From NCBI RefSeq assembly GCF_000521805.1, contig NZ_JAMB01000001.1:248001-312000 (forward strand): a DNA stretch of 64,000 nucleotides, written 5' to 3'. The stretch is from Marinomonas ushuaiensis DSM 15871. Lineage in GTDB: Bacteria; Pseudomonadota; Gammaproteobacteria; Pseudomonadales; Marinomonadaceae. Positions 52,125 through 61,167 of the stretch are shown here, piece after piece. Every line of letters starts with the position of its first letter. The stretch's first letter is position 1. The position numbers were made by a program, and so were the translations under genes. The notes beneath the pieces are model-generated. The model saw only the letters and a program-made list of their open reading frames with translations. It did no database searches and was not told the origin of the DNA.

Positions 52125-52982
52125 TTATTCGTCTTCATCATTAGCATTAATGCGAGAAAGGCGTTCTTGTTCTTCTTCGTATGCTTCTTTGATTTCGGTG
52201 AGAACAGAATCTACGTCTGCTTCTTCTTCTGGTTCATCAAACTGGCCAGTGAGCTCTGTTTCTGGGGTTAGTTTACCCGCTTCAAACAGTGCCCAAATTT
52301 CTTTGGCGTATTTTGTTTCCAATAATTCTGGTGCAGACATGCCGTAATAATTGCGCATATTGTTAATATCACGCTCTAGCATCCATTCAGCATTGTTATT
52401 TGCTGCAGCATCAACGGCTTGTGGTAAATCAATGATGACTGGGCCGTGGGAGTCAACCAGTACGTTGAACTCAGACAAATCGCCGTGAATGAGACCGGCA
52501 CAAAGCATACGAACAATGTCTTGTATAATTGTAGCGTGGTCGCGTCTGGCTTGCTCTTCACTAAGGACGACATCGTTTAAACGAGGTGCCACTTTGCCTT
52601 CGTCATCAGTGACAAGTTCCATTAGTAAAACGCCATCAAAGCAACCATAAGGTGTGGGTGCACGAACGCCAGCCGCTGCTAAGCGATACAAGGCATCAAC
52701 TTCAGCATTTTGCCAAAGGCTCTCTTGTTCGTCACGGCCGAATTTAGAGCCTTTTTCCATCGCTCGTGATCGACGGCTATTACGAACTTTCCGCCCCTCT
52801 CTGTATTGAACGGCTTGCTTAAAGCTTCGTTTCCCAGCTTCTTTATAGACTTTCGCGCAGCGGATTTCTGATCCACAACGTACCACGTAGACGGTTGCTT
52901 CTTTGCCACTCATTAACTGTCGAAGGACTTCGTCTATTAATCCATCTTCGATGAGCGGTTGTATTCTTTTAGGGATTTTCAT
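52125..52982 (-). CDS. RIO1-family serine protein kinase
   Basis: 285 residues. The RIO core is clear: SGKEATVYVVRCGSEIRCAK (ATP-binding lysine), AVQYREGRKVRNSRRSRAM (the RIO flexible loop), LIHGDLSEFNVLVD (catalytic HGD..N) and PVIIDLPQAVD (metal Asp). The C-terminal 60 residues are strongly acidic (EEEADVDSVLTEIKEAYEEE). Bacterial members such as the Pseudomonas PA4780 type autophosphorylate on serine; the substrate is not known. It is 106 bp downstream of the unidentified 53089 gene. Confidence 0.92.
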   Translation of the reverse strand: MKIPKRIQPLIEDGLIDEVLRQLMSGKEATVYVVRCGSEIRCAKVYKEAGKRSFKQAVQYREGRKVRNSRRSRAMEKGSKFGRDEQESLWQNAEVDALYRLAAAGVRAPTPYGCFDGVLLMELVTDDEGKVAPRLNDVVLSEEQARRDHATIIQDIVRMLCAGLIHGDLSEFNVLVDSHGPVIIDLPQAVDAAANNNAEWMLERDINNMRNYYGMSAPELLETKYAKEIWALFEAGKLTPETELTGQFDEPEEEADVDSVLTEIKEAYEEEQERLSRINANDEDE

Positions 52983-53088
52983 GCGGCTCGTTATACAGTG
53001 ATTAAATGAAAAATGAAACCACCAGAAATATTAATATGATTTCTATTTCTGGCGATGCGAAATCCTTTTCACCTCGTGGTGAACAAGT

Positions 53089-54018
53089 CTATTCGTGGTT
53101 ATCACGTTTTTTAAATTCATTTCTTATTAGGTATTCAATCATTTCATTGATTTTCATACCATTTTCTTCCGCTAACGCATTTAGTTTTTGTTTTGTGTTA
53201 AGAGTCATGCTTATGCTGTAAGGCTTTCTGCCACTCGACTTTTCGCGAAATTTTTTCTGGCTCCACGCCTTCTTCATTTTATCAATGATGATGACTTTAC
53301 GGTCTACGTTATCAGATAAATCGATAGTAGCAATAACCACTGCTTTTTTTTCTGCATCATTAACGGGTATCCAAGCCGGTTCTAGTGGTCTTTGGGTTAT
53401 GTTTTGAAGATAAGACCATGCCCAAGCCCAATGTACTGGGTTATTTTCTTCCAGCCAATTAACAATGGTCTCGTTTAAATGGATTTCGTTCCACTTCACC
53501 TTTAAGTGATTAAGGATGTCTTCTTGTTGCTGAGCGTTAGCTTCGCCACCATAAAAAGCATTTAGAATGTCAGTCAGTCTGTCGGCTGTGTTGTGCTTTT
53601 CATTGTTAAACGCTTTTGCTGATAAGAGGCTCATATTGATTATGCGCTCTTCTGCATTAGGAACCTTAATTAGAATGGGTTCTCGGCCTGCTTCTGGGGC
53701 TTTAGTTGTGCTTTTTAGATAACACCAAGCCCAATTACATAAACGTTCGTTTTTTATATCTATCCAGCGGAAGTCACTTAAAGGAAGTTGAGTGGAATTA
53801 AACGCAGCACGCATTTGAGTCGGAAAAATTTTAGGTGCTCGATTCTTGGCAATCAAACTTTCCAGTTCATCATTCAAACTCTGCAAACGTTCTGTTAAAG
53901 AGTTGCCGCGTAAATGTCTTGGAGACGCAGATCGTATATGTTGCAGTAAATAATCCGAATAAAAAGCATATTCTCTTTCAGATCTTGCTTCCAATAAATC
54001 TGTTTTGCTTTTATTCAT
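53089..54018 (-). CDS. Unrecognised protein with an internal duplication and a C-terminal ribbon-helix-helix-like segment
   Basis: 309 residues, good ribosome site (GAGGGAGCAAG). I do not recognise the family. Two related stretches occur: IKNERLCNWAWCYLKSTTKA (about 87-106, then PILIKVPNAEERI) and NNPVHWAWAWSYLQNITQRP (about 191-210, then PAWIPVNDAEKKA), so the middle is a tandem repeat with a WAW-YL core. The C-terminus (SISMTLNTKQKLNALAEENG, then EMIEYLIRNEF) looks like an Arc/MetJ-type ribbon-helix-helix DNA-binding unit. Possibly a DNA-binding regulator with a duplicated sensor; function unknown. Confidence 0.72.
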   Translation of the reverse strand: MNKSKTDLLEARSEREYAFYSDYLLQHIRSASPRHLRGNSLTERLQSLNDELESLIAKNRAPKIFPTQMRAAFNSTQLPLSDFRWIDIKNERLCNWAWCYLKSTTKAPEAGREPILIKVPNAEERIINMSLLSAKAFNNEKHNTADRLTDILNAFYGGEANAQQQEDILNHLKVKWNEIHLNETIVNWLEENNPVHWAWAWSYLQNITQRPLEPAWIPVNDAEKKAVVIATIDLSDNVDRKVIIIDKMKKAWSQKKFREKSSGRKPYSISMTLNTKQKLNALAEENGMKINEMIEYLIRNEFKKRDNHE

Positions 54019-54401
54019 ATTTCTTGCTCCCTCTCGATGTTTATTCCATCACCAAACGTTATTTAATTACTGCGTAGATGTTTGGTAAATTTTACGTGTA
54101 TTTGTGTGAATTGACAATAAACTTACAGTTGATTTGTTGATTATTCAAGAACTTTGACCTCTATTAGTAAGAGAAATCCTATGAAGATATTTTCATAGGA
54201 AATTATGAAATGACAAAAAATTGCTTATGCTTCAGGGTATTGCGAAGTATCTAGGGTGTGCTTTATCAGAAAATAAGAAAAAGACGAAGGTATGAGAATA
54301 GGAGGGAGATAAAGTAGAAGAATTTAGAAGGTAAGAGGGATAGGTAAGAGCATTCTGATGGTGCTCTATTTATTTAACAGAGCACCATGAAATGTACGAT
54401 G
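54019..54401. other. 383-bp intergenic region
   Basis: This lies downstream of the RhlE-type gene and upstream of the 53089 gene, both on the minus strand. The only structure I see is a 10-bp perfect hairpin (54359-54368 with 54380-54389), 12 bp past the helicase stop, without a T-tract on either strand. No coding frame. Confidence 0.5.
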
Positions 54402-55670
54402 TTATGATTTGCTGTTTTTATAAGGATGTTTGCTCTTTGGTTTCTTATGTTTATTAGGATGAAGGCCAAGTGCTTTGGCTCTCAGTTCTTTTTTCGATGG
54501 TTCACGTTTCTTTTGAGAACTGCTTGGTTTATTTAAGTCTGGTTCGAAACCTGGAAGCCACTGAGGAATGAATTGTTCACCAACCAGTTTTTCAATGTCC
54601 GTTAATAAGTAGCGTTCTTTTTCTGTGATCAAACTGATGGCAAGTCCGGTTGTTCCCGCGCGGCCTGTTCTTCCGATACGATGAATGTAATCTTCGGCGT
54701 TGTAAGGTAGTTCGTGATTGATCACATATTGTAATTGTTCAATATCAAGGCCTCGTGCAGCTACATCGGTTGCAACCAAAGCTCGTACTTTGCCTTCTTT
54801 AAATTCGGCTAATACACGATCTCGAGCACCTTGGGATTTATCACCGTGAATAGATTGAGTAGCAATGCCATCTTTTTGCATTTCTTTGGCAAGTTCATCT
54901 GCGCCTTGTTTTGTGCGCGTAAAAATAAGCACTTGCTTCCAGTTCTTTGAACCAATCAAGAACGAAAGCAGAGCACTTTTTTTATCGACATCAACGGCGT
55001 AAATTGTTTGCTCGACCTGAGTTGCTGTCGTGTTTCTACTATCAACTTCAATCAATTGCGGGTTATTCAATAAGGTTTTACTTAGTGCAAAAATGTCGTC
55101 GTTGAATGTCGCAGAAAAGAATAAGGTTTGACGACTTTCAGGAAGATTTTTAAGAATGCGTTGAATATCAATGATAAATCCCATGTCCAGCATACGATCT
55201 GCTTCATCTAATACGAGCGTTTGCAATGCGCTTAAATCGATGAGGTTCTTCATAATCAACTCAAGCAATCGGCCAGGCGTTGCGACTAGCACGTCACAAC
55301 CTTGTTTCAATGCATCAATTTGTACATTAATACTTGCCCCGCCATAGGCAACGACAGATTTAACCATCAGATCTTTGCTGTATTTCACAAAACTGGAGTG
55401 AACTTGTTGCGCTAGCTCACGAGTTGGCGTTAGCACTAATACTCGTATATGAGATAAGTTATCCACTTCTTTTTTTAGTAAAATACTGTGAATAAGAGGC
55501 AAGGCAAAAGCGGCGGTTTTTCCTGTGCCAGTTTGAGCGCCAGCCATAAGGTCTTTGTTAGCAAGAATAGAAGGAATTGCAGCTTTTTGTATTGGCGTAG
55601 GTGTTGCATAACCTAATTGGTCTACAATATTAGTGATGTCTTTAAGAAGTCCTAAAGAGGTAAAGCTCAT
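54402..55670 (-). CDS. rhlE: DEAD-box RNA helicase, RhlE-type
   Basis: 422 residues. All DEAD-box motifs are present: GYATPTPIQKAAIP (Q), AGAQTGTGKTAAFALP (I), VLTPTRELAQQV (Ia), LVLDEADRMLDMGF (II, DEAD), LFFSATFNDDI (III), VATDVAARGLDIEQL (V) and YIHRIGRTGRAG (VI). The tail is short, Lys/Ser-rich and basic (KPSSSQKKREPSKKELRAK), as in RhlE. It remodels rRNA or mRNA structure, often in ribosome assembly or cold growth. Transcribed alone. Confidence 0.93.
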   Translation of the reverse strand: MSFTSLGLLKDITNIVDQLGYATPTPIQKAAIPSILANKDLMAGAQTGTGKTAAFALPLIHSILLKKEVDNLSHIRVLVLTPTRELAQQVHSSFVKYSKDLMVKSVVAYGGASINVQIDALKQGCDVLVATPGRLLELIMKNLIDLSALQTLVLDEADRMLDMGFIIDIQRILKNLPESRQTLFFSATFNDDIFALSKTLLNNPQLIEVDSRNTTATQVEQTIYAVDVDKKSALLSFLIGSKNWKQVLIFTRTKQGADELAKEMQKDGIATQSIHGDKSQGARDRVLAEFKEGKVRALVATDVAARGLDIEQLQYVINHELPYNAEDYIHRIGRTGRAGTTGLAISLITEKERYLLTDIEKLVGEQFIPQWLPGFEPDLNKPSSSQKKREPSKKELRAKALGLHPNKHKKPKSKHPYKNSKS

Positions 55671-55876
55671 ATGTGTTCTCTTTTTTATAAAGGAGGCGTT
55701 TTAAACGGCCTTAATTAAAGGCATTAAAATAATTGCGTCAGTGTAACTGATTGCTAAGAGCTAGGTAACAGCGCATAAAATAGAGGCGCTAGATTTCCAT
55801 TTTCAACAAGCGTAAGGAGTGCTGACTTGTTCGTTTTTTCTTATGTAAAAAGTTGTTATAAGGGGTTCTTTCGAAC

Positions 55877-57583
55877 ATGACGATTAAATCACGCTTCTTA
55901 ATTTTCACCGCACTTATTTTATTAACGACGAGTTTTTTTTCATGGCTTTCAATGCAAATGTTAGCAGAAGGCATTATTGCTAGTTGGGTTGAGCGGTATG
56001 CTGAAAAACAGGTTAAGTACGATAAAGTTCGCACCTTGTTACCTTTGATACAAGAGGTAAATTTATCAAAAGAGTTCGCCGAATTAGAGTCTCTAAAAGC
56101 ATGGGCGAAACAACCGTATAACGATGTCTTAAAACAGCAAGCATTTGATGATACCGAGGCTTTTCGATCTAGATTTTCAGATAACTCCTATTTCATTGCA
56201 CTAAGAGGGAGTGAACGTTATTACTATAGTGATGATAGTAAGTACCAAAATACGAACAAAGACGAATCCGAAAAAGAGTTTTATCGCTATACATTAGATC
56301 AGAATAAAACCGCAGATTCATGGTTTTATTCAATCATCGACATAAAGCTAAATCTGCATTTAAACGTCAATCCAGACGTTGAATTGGGTGTTGTAAAGCT
56401 TTGGAGCGATGTATTGATTCGAGACGGTGAAGACATCTTGGGTGTTGTTGGTACAGGTTTAGATCTAACGACCTTTTTATCGAAAATGGTTAATGAACAG
56501 GACATTTATTCTGCAATTGTGTTTACGGACCATGATGGTTCAATTCAACTTTATCAAAAAGAAGAGCTTATTGATTACGCTTCTATAACCAAGCAATCTA
56601 ATAATAAAAAACAAATCTTTCAACTGTTGGATGATGATAGCTCTAGAGAACAACTACAAAAGAGTTTTGAATTAGCAAAACTGCAGCCAGATAATGTTGA
56701 AATGGCCAGAGTGAATAAAGATGGTGTTAGTCAATTGGCCAGTGTTATTTATATTGCTGAAATCGATTGGTTCCAAGTGAACTTCATTGATATTAATAGT
56801 TTCCTTCCGTGGACTGAATTCTCAAGTTTGTTAGTTGTTTTCTTAATCAGCTTAGTCTGTGCTCTGGTTACCATTTATGTATTAATAACCTTGATAATTA
56901 CCAAACCATTGAATGAATTAGAGCGGTCTATCTGTTCGTTAGAAAAAGGAAAGTATCACGAACCTAAGTTAAATTTCTTTGCGGGACGAGAAATCAAACG
57001 ACTAATATCAAAATATAAAAAAATATCGTTATCACTTTTAGAGTACCAACAAGAATTAGAGCAGAAAGTCATAGAGCGAACAGAAAAACTAGATCATCTT
57101 TCCAAGCTTGACCCTTTGACGAGTTTATTCAACCGTCGTGGCTTTAAAGTCCATATGACGCAATACATCAAAAACTGGCAGGATCATCATCAGCCTTTTA
57201 GTTTGATAAATGTTGATATTAATCAGTTCAAAAAAGTAAATGACGAATATGGTCATGCTGTTGGTGATCTTTTACTACAACGGATTGCTGACTATTTAAA
57301 AAATATCGTGGGGAATGGCGGTGAAGTTTCCCGATGGGGTGGTGATGAGTTTTTGATATTGGTGAAAGGCACTTCTAACGTCGGCGAAGATAATACAGAT
57401 CTCAGCATACTTAATCAGTTGTTGAGTGAGCGTGAGTCTCTTAGCATCGAAGTAAATAGCCAAGAAGTGTTGATTGCTTTTAGTGTTGGTAGCACAGAAG
57501 TTAAAGGCAATGACAGCCTTGAAGACATGCTAAATAGAGCAGATAAAGCCATGTATTCTATGAAGTTTTCAAGAAAAGGTTAG
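55877..57583 (+). CDS. Membrane diguanylate cyclase with periplasmic sensor domain
   Basis: 568 residues. A first membrane segment (about 7-27) and a second (about 308-336, FSSLLVVFLISLVCALVTIY) bracket a 280-residue periplasmic domain of Cache type (VGTGLDLTTFLSKMV ... IAEIDWFQVNFIDI). A HAMP-like linker follows, then GGDEF: LDPLTSLFNRRGFKVHM, NVDINQFKKVNDEYGHAVGD and SRWGGDEFLILVK. No RxxD inhibitory site precedes GGDEF (GNGGEVS). It should make cyclic di-GMP in answer to an outside ligand. Converges with sdhD across the terminator at 57601. Confidence 0.92.
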   Translation: MTIKSRFLIFTALILLTTSFFSWLSMQMLAEGIIASWVERYAEKQVKYDKVRTLLPLIQEVNLSKEFAELESLKAWAKQPYNDVLKQQAFDDTEAFRSRFSDNSYFIALRGSERYYYSDDSKYQNTNKDESEKEFYRYTLDQNKTADSWFYSIIDIKLNLHLNVNPDVELGVVKLWSDVLIRDGEDILGVVGTGLDLTTFLSKMVNEQDIYSAIVFTDHDGSIQLYQKEELIDYASITKQSNNKKQIFQLLDDDSSREQLQKSFELAKLQPDNVEMARVNKDGVSQLASVIYIAEIDWFQVNFIDINSFLPWTEFSSLLVVFLISLVCALVTIYVLITLIITKPLNELERSICSLEKGKYHEPKLNFFAGREIKRLISKYKKISLSLLEYQQELEQKVIERTEKLDHLSKLDPLTSLFNRRGFKVHMTQYIKNWQDHHQPFSLINVDINQFKKVNDEYGHAVGDLLLQRIADYLKNIVGNGGEVSRWGGDEFLILVKGTSNVGEDNTDLSILNQLLSERESLSIEVNSQEVLIAFSVGSTEVKGNDSLEDMLNRADKAMYSMKFSRKG

Positions 57584-57600
57584 TTTATTTATAGCAATTT

Positions 57601-57638
57601 AAAATTGCGTTCGTCATTATTTAAACGAACGCAATTTT
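57601..57638. terminator. Bidirectional terminator between the cyclase and sdhD-like genes
   Basis: A perfect 14-bp inverted repeat (57601-57614 with 57625-57638, AAAATTGCGTTCGT and its complement) with a 10-base loop stands in the 66-bp gap between two convergent genes. Each arm ends in A4/T4, so it can serve both strands. Confidence 0.8.
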
Positions 57639-57649
57639 AAGGAGAAATT

Positions 57650-57988
57650 TTACATGGAGCAAAGAGTATAAAGACCGAAAGCTAAGTAGCTAAGGCTTCC
57701 TGCTATGACGACTGCGATATAAATACGGTTGATGCAGTTTGGCTTTATGTAATCTGTGCCGATTTGCCAGCCCGCTAAAACACCGTTAAGGCAAGCCATG
57801 ATTAAGGTAATAGAAGTATAAACCTTAAACCACGTAGGAGAAAATAACGCTTTCCAATCGGAAAAAGTGGCTGTATCTAAAGTAAGAATAAGCCCAATAA
57901 AAACAACAACCCAAAGGCAAATGGCAACATTCGATAAACGTTGAAATACCCATTCTCGTGTGCCGCTACGAGCTTTACCTGATAACAT
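57650..57988 (-). CDS. sdhD: Succinate dehydrogenase membrane anchor, SdhD-like
   Basis: 112 residues from the ATG at 57988 (TAATG overlap with sdhC); an ATG at 57997 and a TTG at 58027 are alternatives. Three membrane segments. Family text: SGTREWVFQRLSNVAICLWV at the start and AGWQIGTDYIKP, whose Asp-Tyr match the quinone-site pair of E. coli SdhD (WQVLTDYVKP). By my alignment the E. coli His71 next to haem b is Asn here. No sdhA or sdhB follows: the next gene is a convergent cyclase, so this pair is split from its catalytic subunits. Confidence 0.83.
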   Translation of the reverse strand: MLSGKARSGTREWVFQRLSNVAICLWVVVFIGLILTLDTATFSDWKALFSPTWFKVYTSITLIMACLNGVLAGWQIGTDYIKPNCINRIYIAVVIAGSLSYLAFGLYTLCSM

Positions 57989-58368
57989 TACGCCCATACC
58001 CAAATCCCCGATACAATACAAAAACAACCAGCAACAATAGCCACAGTTAACGCAATTTTTTTACCTGATTCAAGCTCTTCAAAATGACCAAAGTCTTGGA
58101 TGATGTGTTTCACTGTCGCACACATGTAATAGCCGAAAGCAGACAATAATCCCCAGACCATGAACTGACCTAATGGATTTTGTGAGAAGAATTCTAGTAA
58201 GCCGTTGAAGTTGTCTTCAGATAAAAGTGAGAAATAAACAGCAGGCAAGAAAATTGCCATGCTAACCCATAAAATTACAGCAGATACCCTGTGTAATATG
58301 GATACAACGGCCGTTATGGGTAAACTGATTGTCTTGATATCAAGATTAACCGGACGTTCTTTATTCAT
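57988..58368 (-). CDS. sdhC: Succinate dehydrogenase cytochrome b556 subunit, SdhC-like
   Basis: 126 residues from the ATG at 58368 with GGAGAAG upstream. Three membrane segments. RPVNLDIKTISLPITAVVSI begins the family text, followed by LHRVSAVILWV, where the Ser and Arg of SILHR line the quinone site. TVKHIIQDFGHFEELESGKK carries the haem b ligand His, as in GIRHMMMDFGYLEE of E. coli. The quinone and haem positions are conserved, so the gene looks functional. Translationally coupled to sdhD-like by TAATG. Confidence 0.87.
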   Translation of the reverse strand: MNKERPVNLDIKTISLPITAVVSILHRVSAVILWVSMAIFLPAVYFSLLSEDNFNGLLEFFSQNPLGQFMVWGLLSAFGYYMCATVKHIIQDFGHFEELESGKKIALTVAIVAGCFCIVSGIWVWA

Positions 58369-58656
58369 GTTCTTCTCCAAAACGGTTATAGAAACGCTAT
58401 TTTAAAGTAAAAAAGACCGATTAACACCAAAAAGAATCCTGAGTTATTATTGTTTTTTCTAAGGCGTAAATAAACCCATGAGTGAGAATGATTTCATGTT
58501 TGTGAACATATAGGAAAATAAGATTTATTTCTTACTAAATAAACTACAACTCAGTAAAGAAAGTGCAAGCGATTGAATTGTACAAACCTAGCCTCATCAA
58601 GTGACTATCCTTGGTATTGATACCGAATTATTTAGAGTCATTTTTTGGAGTTAGCA

Positions 58657-59736
58657 GTGAGCACAACCGACAACATGTTATTTAACCCTGTCCAATTGGG
58701 CGATTTAAAATTACCAAACCGTTTTATCATGGCCCCACTAACGCGTACGCGTGCGCCCAATCACCTACCGAATGCCTTGATGGCGGAATATTATTCACAA
58801 CGTGCAAGTACAGGTTTGTTGATCGCTGAATGCACAATGGTGACAGAGAACACGTCTGCTTTTGGTGATGATCCTGGTATTTACTCTCAAGAACAAATCG
58901 ATGGTTGGAAGCTAACAACAGAAGCGGTACATAAAGCCGATGGCCGTATTTTCCTTCAAATCTGGCACGCAGGTCGAGCTGCTCATCCATTATTAAATGG
59001 TGGAAAAGAAGCGGTTGCACCCAGTGCGATTGCCATCGAAGGTGAAACTCATACGCCAGAAGGCAAAAAGCCTTACACGGTGCCTCGTGCATTAACGGTT
59101 TCTGAAATCAAAGCCATCGTAGGTGATTTCCGTCAAGCGGCAATGAATGCAAAAGAAGCAGGCTTTGATGGTGTAGAAATTCATGGTGCGAATGGTTACT
59201 TAATTGATCAGTTTTTACGGGACAGCGCTAATCAACGTACAGATGAATACGGCGGCTCTTTTGAAAACCGAGCGCGTTTCTTAAGCGAAGTCATTGAAGC
59301 GGTTACCGAGGTTATGGGCAGTGGTCGAGTGGGTCTTCGCCTTTCACCGTTAAACAGTTTCCAAAGTATGAAAGACAGCGATCCATTAGCATGGACACGC
59401 TTTTTGGCGGAACAACTTAATCGTTTCGACTTAGCGTACTTGCATTTGATGAGAGCGGATTTCTTTGGTTTGCAGCAAGCTGATGTTGTTCCTGTCGCTC
59501 GTGAAGCTTACCAAGGTCATTTGATGGTAAACATGGGTTACAGCCCAGAAGAAGCAAGCCAAGTGATTGCCGACAAAAAAGCAGACAGTGTGGCGTTTGG
59601 CACTGGGATCTTGGCAAACCCAGATTTCGTTGAGCGTGTTAAACAAGGTGCAGAATTCAATACACCGAATCCTGATACTTTTTATACGCCAGGCTCAGTT
59701 GGTTACACAGACTATCCATTTTTAACTCAGCCTTAA
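58657..59736 (+). CDS. Alkene reductase of the Old Yellow Enzyme family (NemA-like)
   Basis: 359 residues from the GTG at 58657, six bases after TTGGAG; the frame also opens at a TTG (58645) and an ATG (58675). An FMN beta/alpha barrel: LFNPVQLGDLKLPNRFIMAP, LTRTRAPNHLPNALMAEYYS (Thr near FMN O4), ILQIWHAGRAAHP-type text (FLQIWHAGRAAHP), and FDGVEIHGANGYLIDQFLRD with the substrate-binding His-Ala-Asn. Reduces activated C=C bonds or nitro compounds with NADPH. No nemR-type regulator is adjacent. Closed by the terminator at 59788. Confidence 0.93.
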   Translation: MSTTDNMLFNPVQLGDLKLPNRFIMAPLTRTRAPNHLPNALMAEYYSQRASTGLLIAECTMVTENTSAFGDDPGIYSQEQIDGWKLTTEAVHKADGRIFLQIWHAGRAAHPLLNGGKEAVAPSAIAIEGETHTPEGKKPYTVPRALTVSEIKAIVGDFRQAAMNAKEAGFDGVEIHGANGYLIDQFLRDSANQRTDEYGGSFENRARFLSEVIEAVTEVMGSGRVGLRLSPLNSFQSMKDSDPLAWTRFLAEQLNRFDLAYLHLMRADFFGLQQADVVPVAREAYQGHLMVNMGYSPEEASQVIADKKADSVAFGTGILANPDFVERVKQGAEFNTPNPDTFYTPGSVGYTDYPFLTQP

Positions 59737-59787
59737 AATAGCGTTGCTGTTTCTTGTATGTAAAGCTGGTGTGAAAACCTGATAGGT

Positions 59788-59817
59788 AAAAGCCAAGACA
59801 TATGTCTTGGCTTTTTT
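59788..59817 (+). terminator. Intrinsic terminator of the alkene reductase gene
   Basis: A perfect palindrome: AAAAGCCAAGACA (59788-59800) with its complement (59803-59815) around TA, followed by further T. It lies 52 bp past the stop. Confidence 0.9.
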
Positions 59818-59971
59818 GTGTCTGAAACGTGATTGCCTTAAATCTATTGAATGAGTTGTATAGAAGTAAGGCGAGATACGAGAAAAGTGTATTGACGCTT
59901 TAATAATAAGGTGCGACCTTTGCACTCTTATTGATAACTCTCATGACTTTTTTATTTTAAGGTAATTTCGC

Positions 59972-61132
59972 GTGACCATCGTTTCAAAACTGCCCACTGT
60001 CGGCACCACTATTTTTACTAAAATGTCGGCTTTGGCAATGGAAAAAGGCGCCATTAATTTATCTCAAGGATTTCCTGACTTCCCGCCTGATTCACGATTG
60101 TTACAGCGAGCGTCAAATGCCTTACTCACAGGCAACAACCAATACTCTCCAATGACAGGGTTACCCATTTTAAGGGAAGCCATCGCAGGGCTAATTGATC
60201 GTCATTACGATCGTAAAGTGAATGTTTTAGATGAAGTGACGGTCACCAGTGGCGCATCTGAAGCTATTTTCGACACCATCGCTGCGCTTGTTCGCCAAGG
60301 CGATGAAGTGATTTTGTTTGATCCTGCTTATGATTTATATGAACCAGCAGTAACATTGGCGGGTGGGGTTTGTCGACGAGTTGTATTAACCGCACCTGAT
60401 TTTCGTCCAGACTGGAACGCTTTCGAAGCCTTACTGACAGACAAAACCCGATTAGTACTGATGAATACGCCTCATAACCCAACAGGGAGTTGTTGGTTAG
60501 CGGAAGATTTAGACAGCCTTTGGCAAGCTATTTCAAGCCGCGACATTTATGTATTGTCAGACGAAGTGTATGAATTTATTCACTTTTCTACTAACGCAGT
60601 AAGTATTCACAAACATGAAAAATTGCGCGAGCGTAGCTTTGTGGTCTCCTCTTTTGGCAAGAGCTTTCACCTCACGGGTTGGAAAGTTGGCTACGTTATC
60701 GCGCCTGCCGCACTCACAGTAGAGCTTCGAAAAGTACATCAGTTCATCACCTTTTGTACCGCCACGCCATTGCAACAAGCTTTGGCTGAGCATCTCAATG
60801 AATGCCCAGAGGAAAGTCAAAAGCTCGCTGCTTTCTATCAACAAAAGCGCGACGTTCTTAGAGGAGCATTAGCAGGCAGTCGTTTTAAATTATTACCATG
60901 CGAGGGTACGTATTTTCAATTGTTGGATTACAGCGATATCAGTGATTTGGATGATGTAGCATTTTGCGAAAAACTGGTGGATCAAATCGGTATCGCAGCG
61001 ATTCCTGTCAGTGTGTTTTATCAAGATGCGCCAAAAAATCAGAGATTGATTCGTTTATGTTTCGCGAAAGAAGAAAGCACTCTAATCGAAGCGGCTCGAA
61101 AATTGTGTGGGCTATCGTCTTTGTCGATTTAG
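59972..61132 (+). CDS. PLP-dependent aminotransferase, methionine aminotransferase (YbdL/MtnE) type
   Basis: 386 residues, GTG start with AAGG upstream. Fold-type I aminotransferase: INLSQGFPDFPPD, NQYSPMTGLPILREAIA, TVTSGASEAIFDTIAALV, LMNTPHNPTGS (PLP-ring Asn), LSDEVYEFI (Asp-Tyr) and SSFGKSFHLTGWKVGY with the Schiff-base Lys. The GFPDF and HNPTGS text matches E. coli YbdL, which prefers methionine, and the kynurenine aminotransferase group. It could serve methionine salvage, but no mtn gene is adjacent. Confidence 0.9.
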   Translation: MTIVSKLPTVGTTIFTKMSALAMEKGAINLSQGFPDFPPDSRLLQRASNALLTGNNQYSPMTGLPILREAIAGLIDRHYDRKVNVLDEVTVTSGASEAIFDTIAALVRQGDEVILFDPAYDLYEPAVTLAGGVCRRVVLTAPDFRPDWNAFEALLTDKTRLVLMNTPHNPTGSCWLAEDLDSLWQAISSRDIYVLSDEVYEFIHFSTNAVSIHKHEKLRERSFVVSSFGKSFHLTGWKVGYVIAPAALTVELRKVHQFITFCTATPLQQALAEHLNECPEESQKLAAFYQQKRDVLRGALAGSRFKLLPCEGTYFQLLDYSDISDLDDVAFCEKLVDQIGIAAIPVSVFYQDAPKNQRLIRLCFAKEESTLIEAARKLCGLSSLSI

Positions 61133-61167
61133 CTCTTCAATGTTGGCTTTTTGTTAGCTCAAATTAC

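Noticed and set aside
53068..53083. TTCACC/GGTGAA hairpin as terminator of the 53089 gene
   Set aside because: Only 6 bp, and no T-tract follows on the minus strand.
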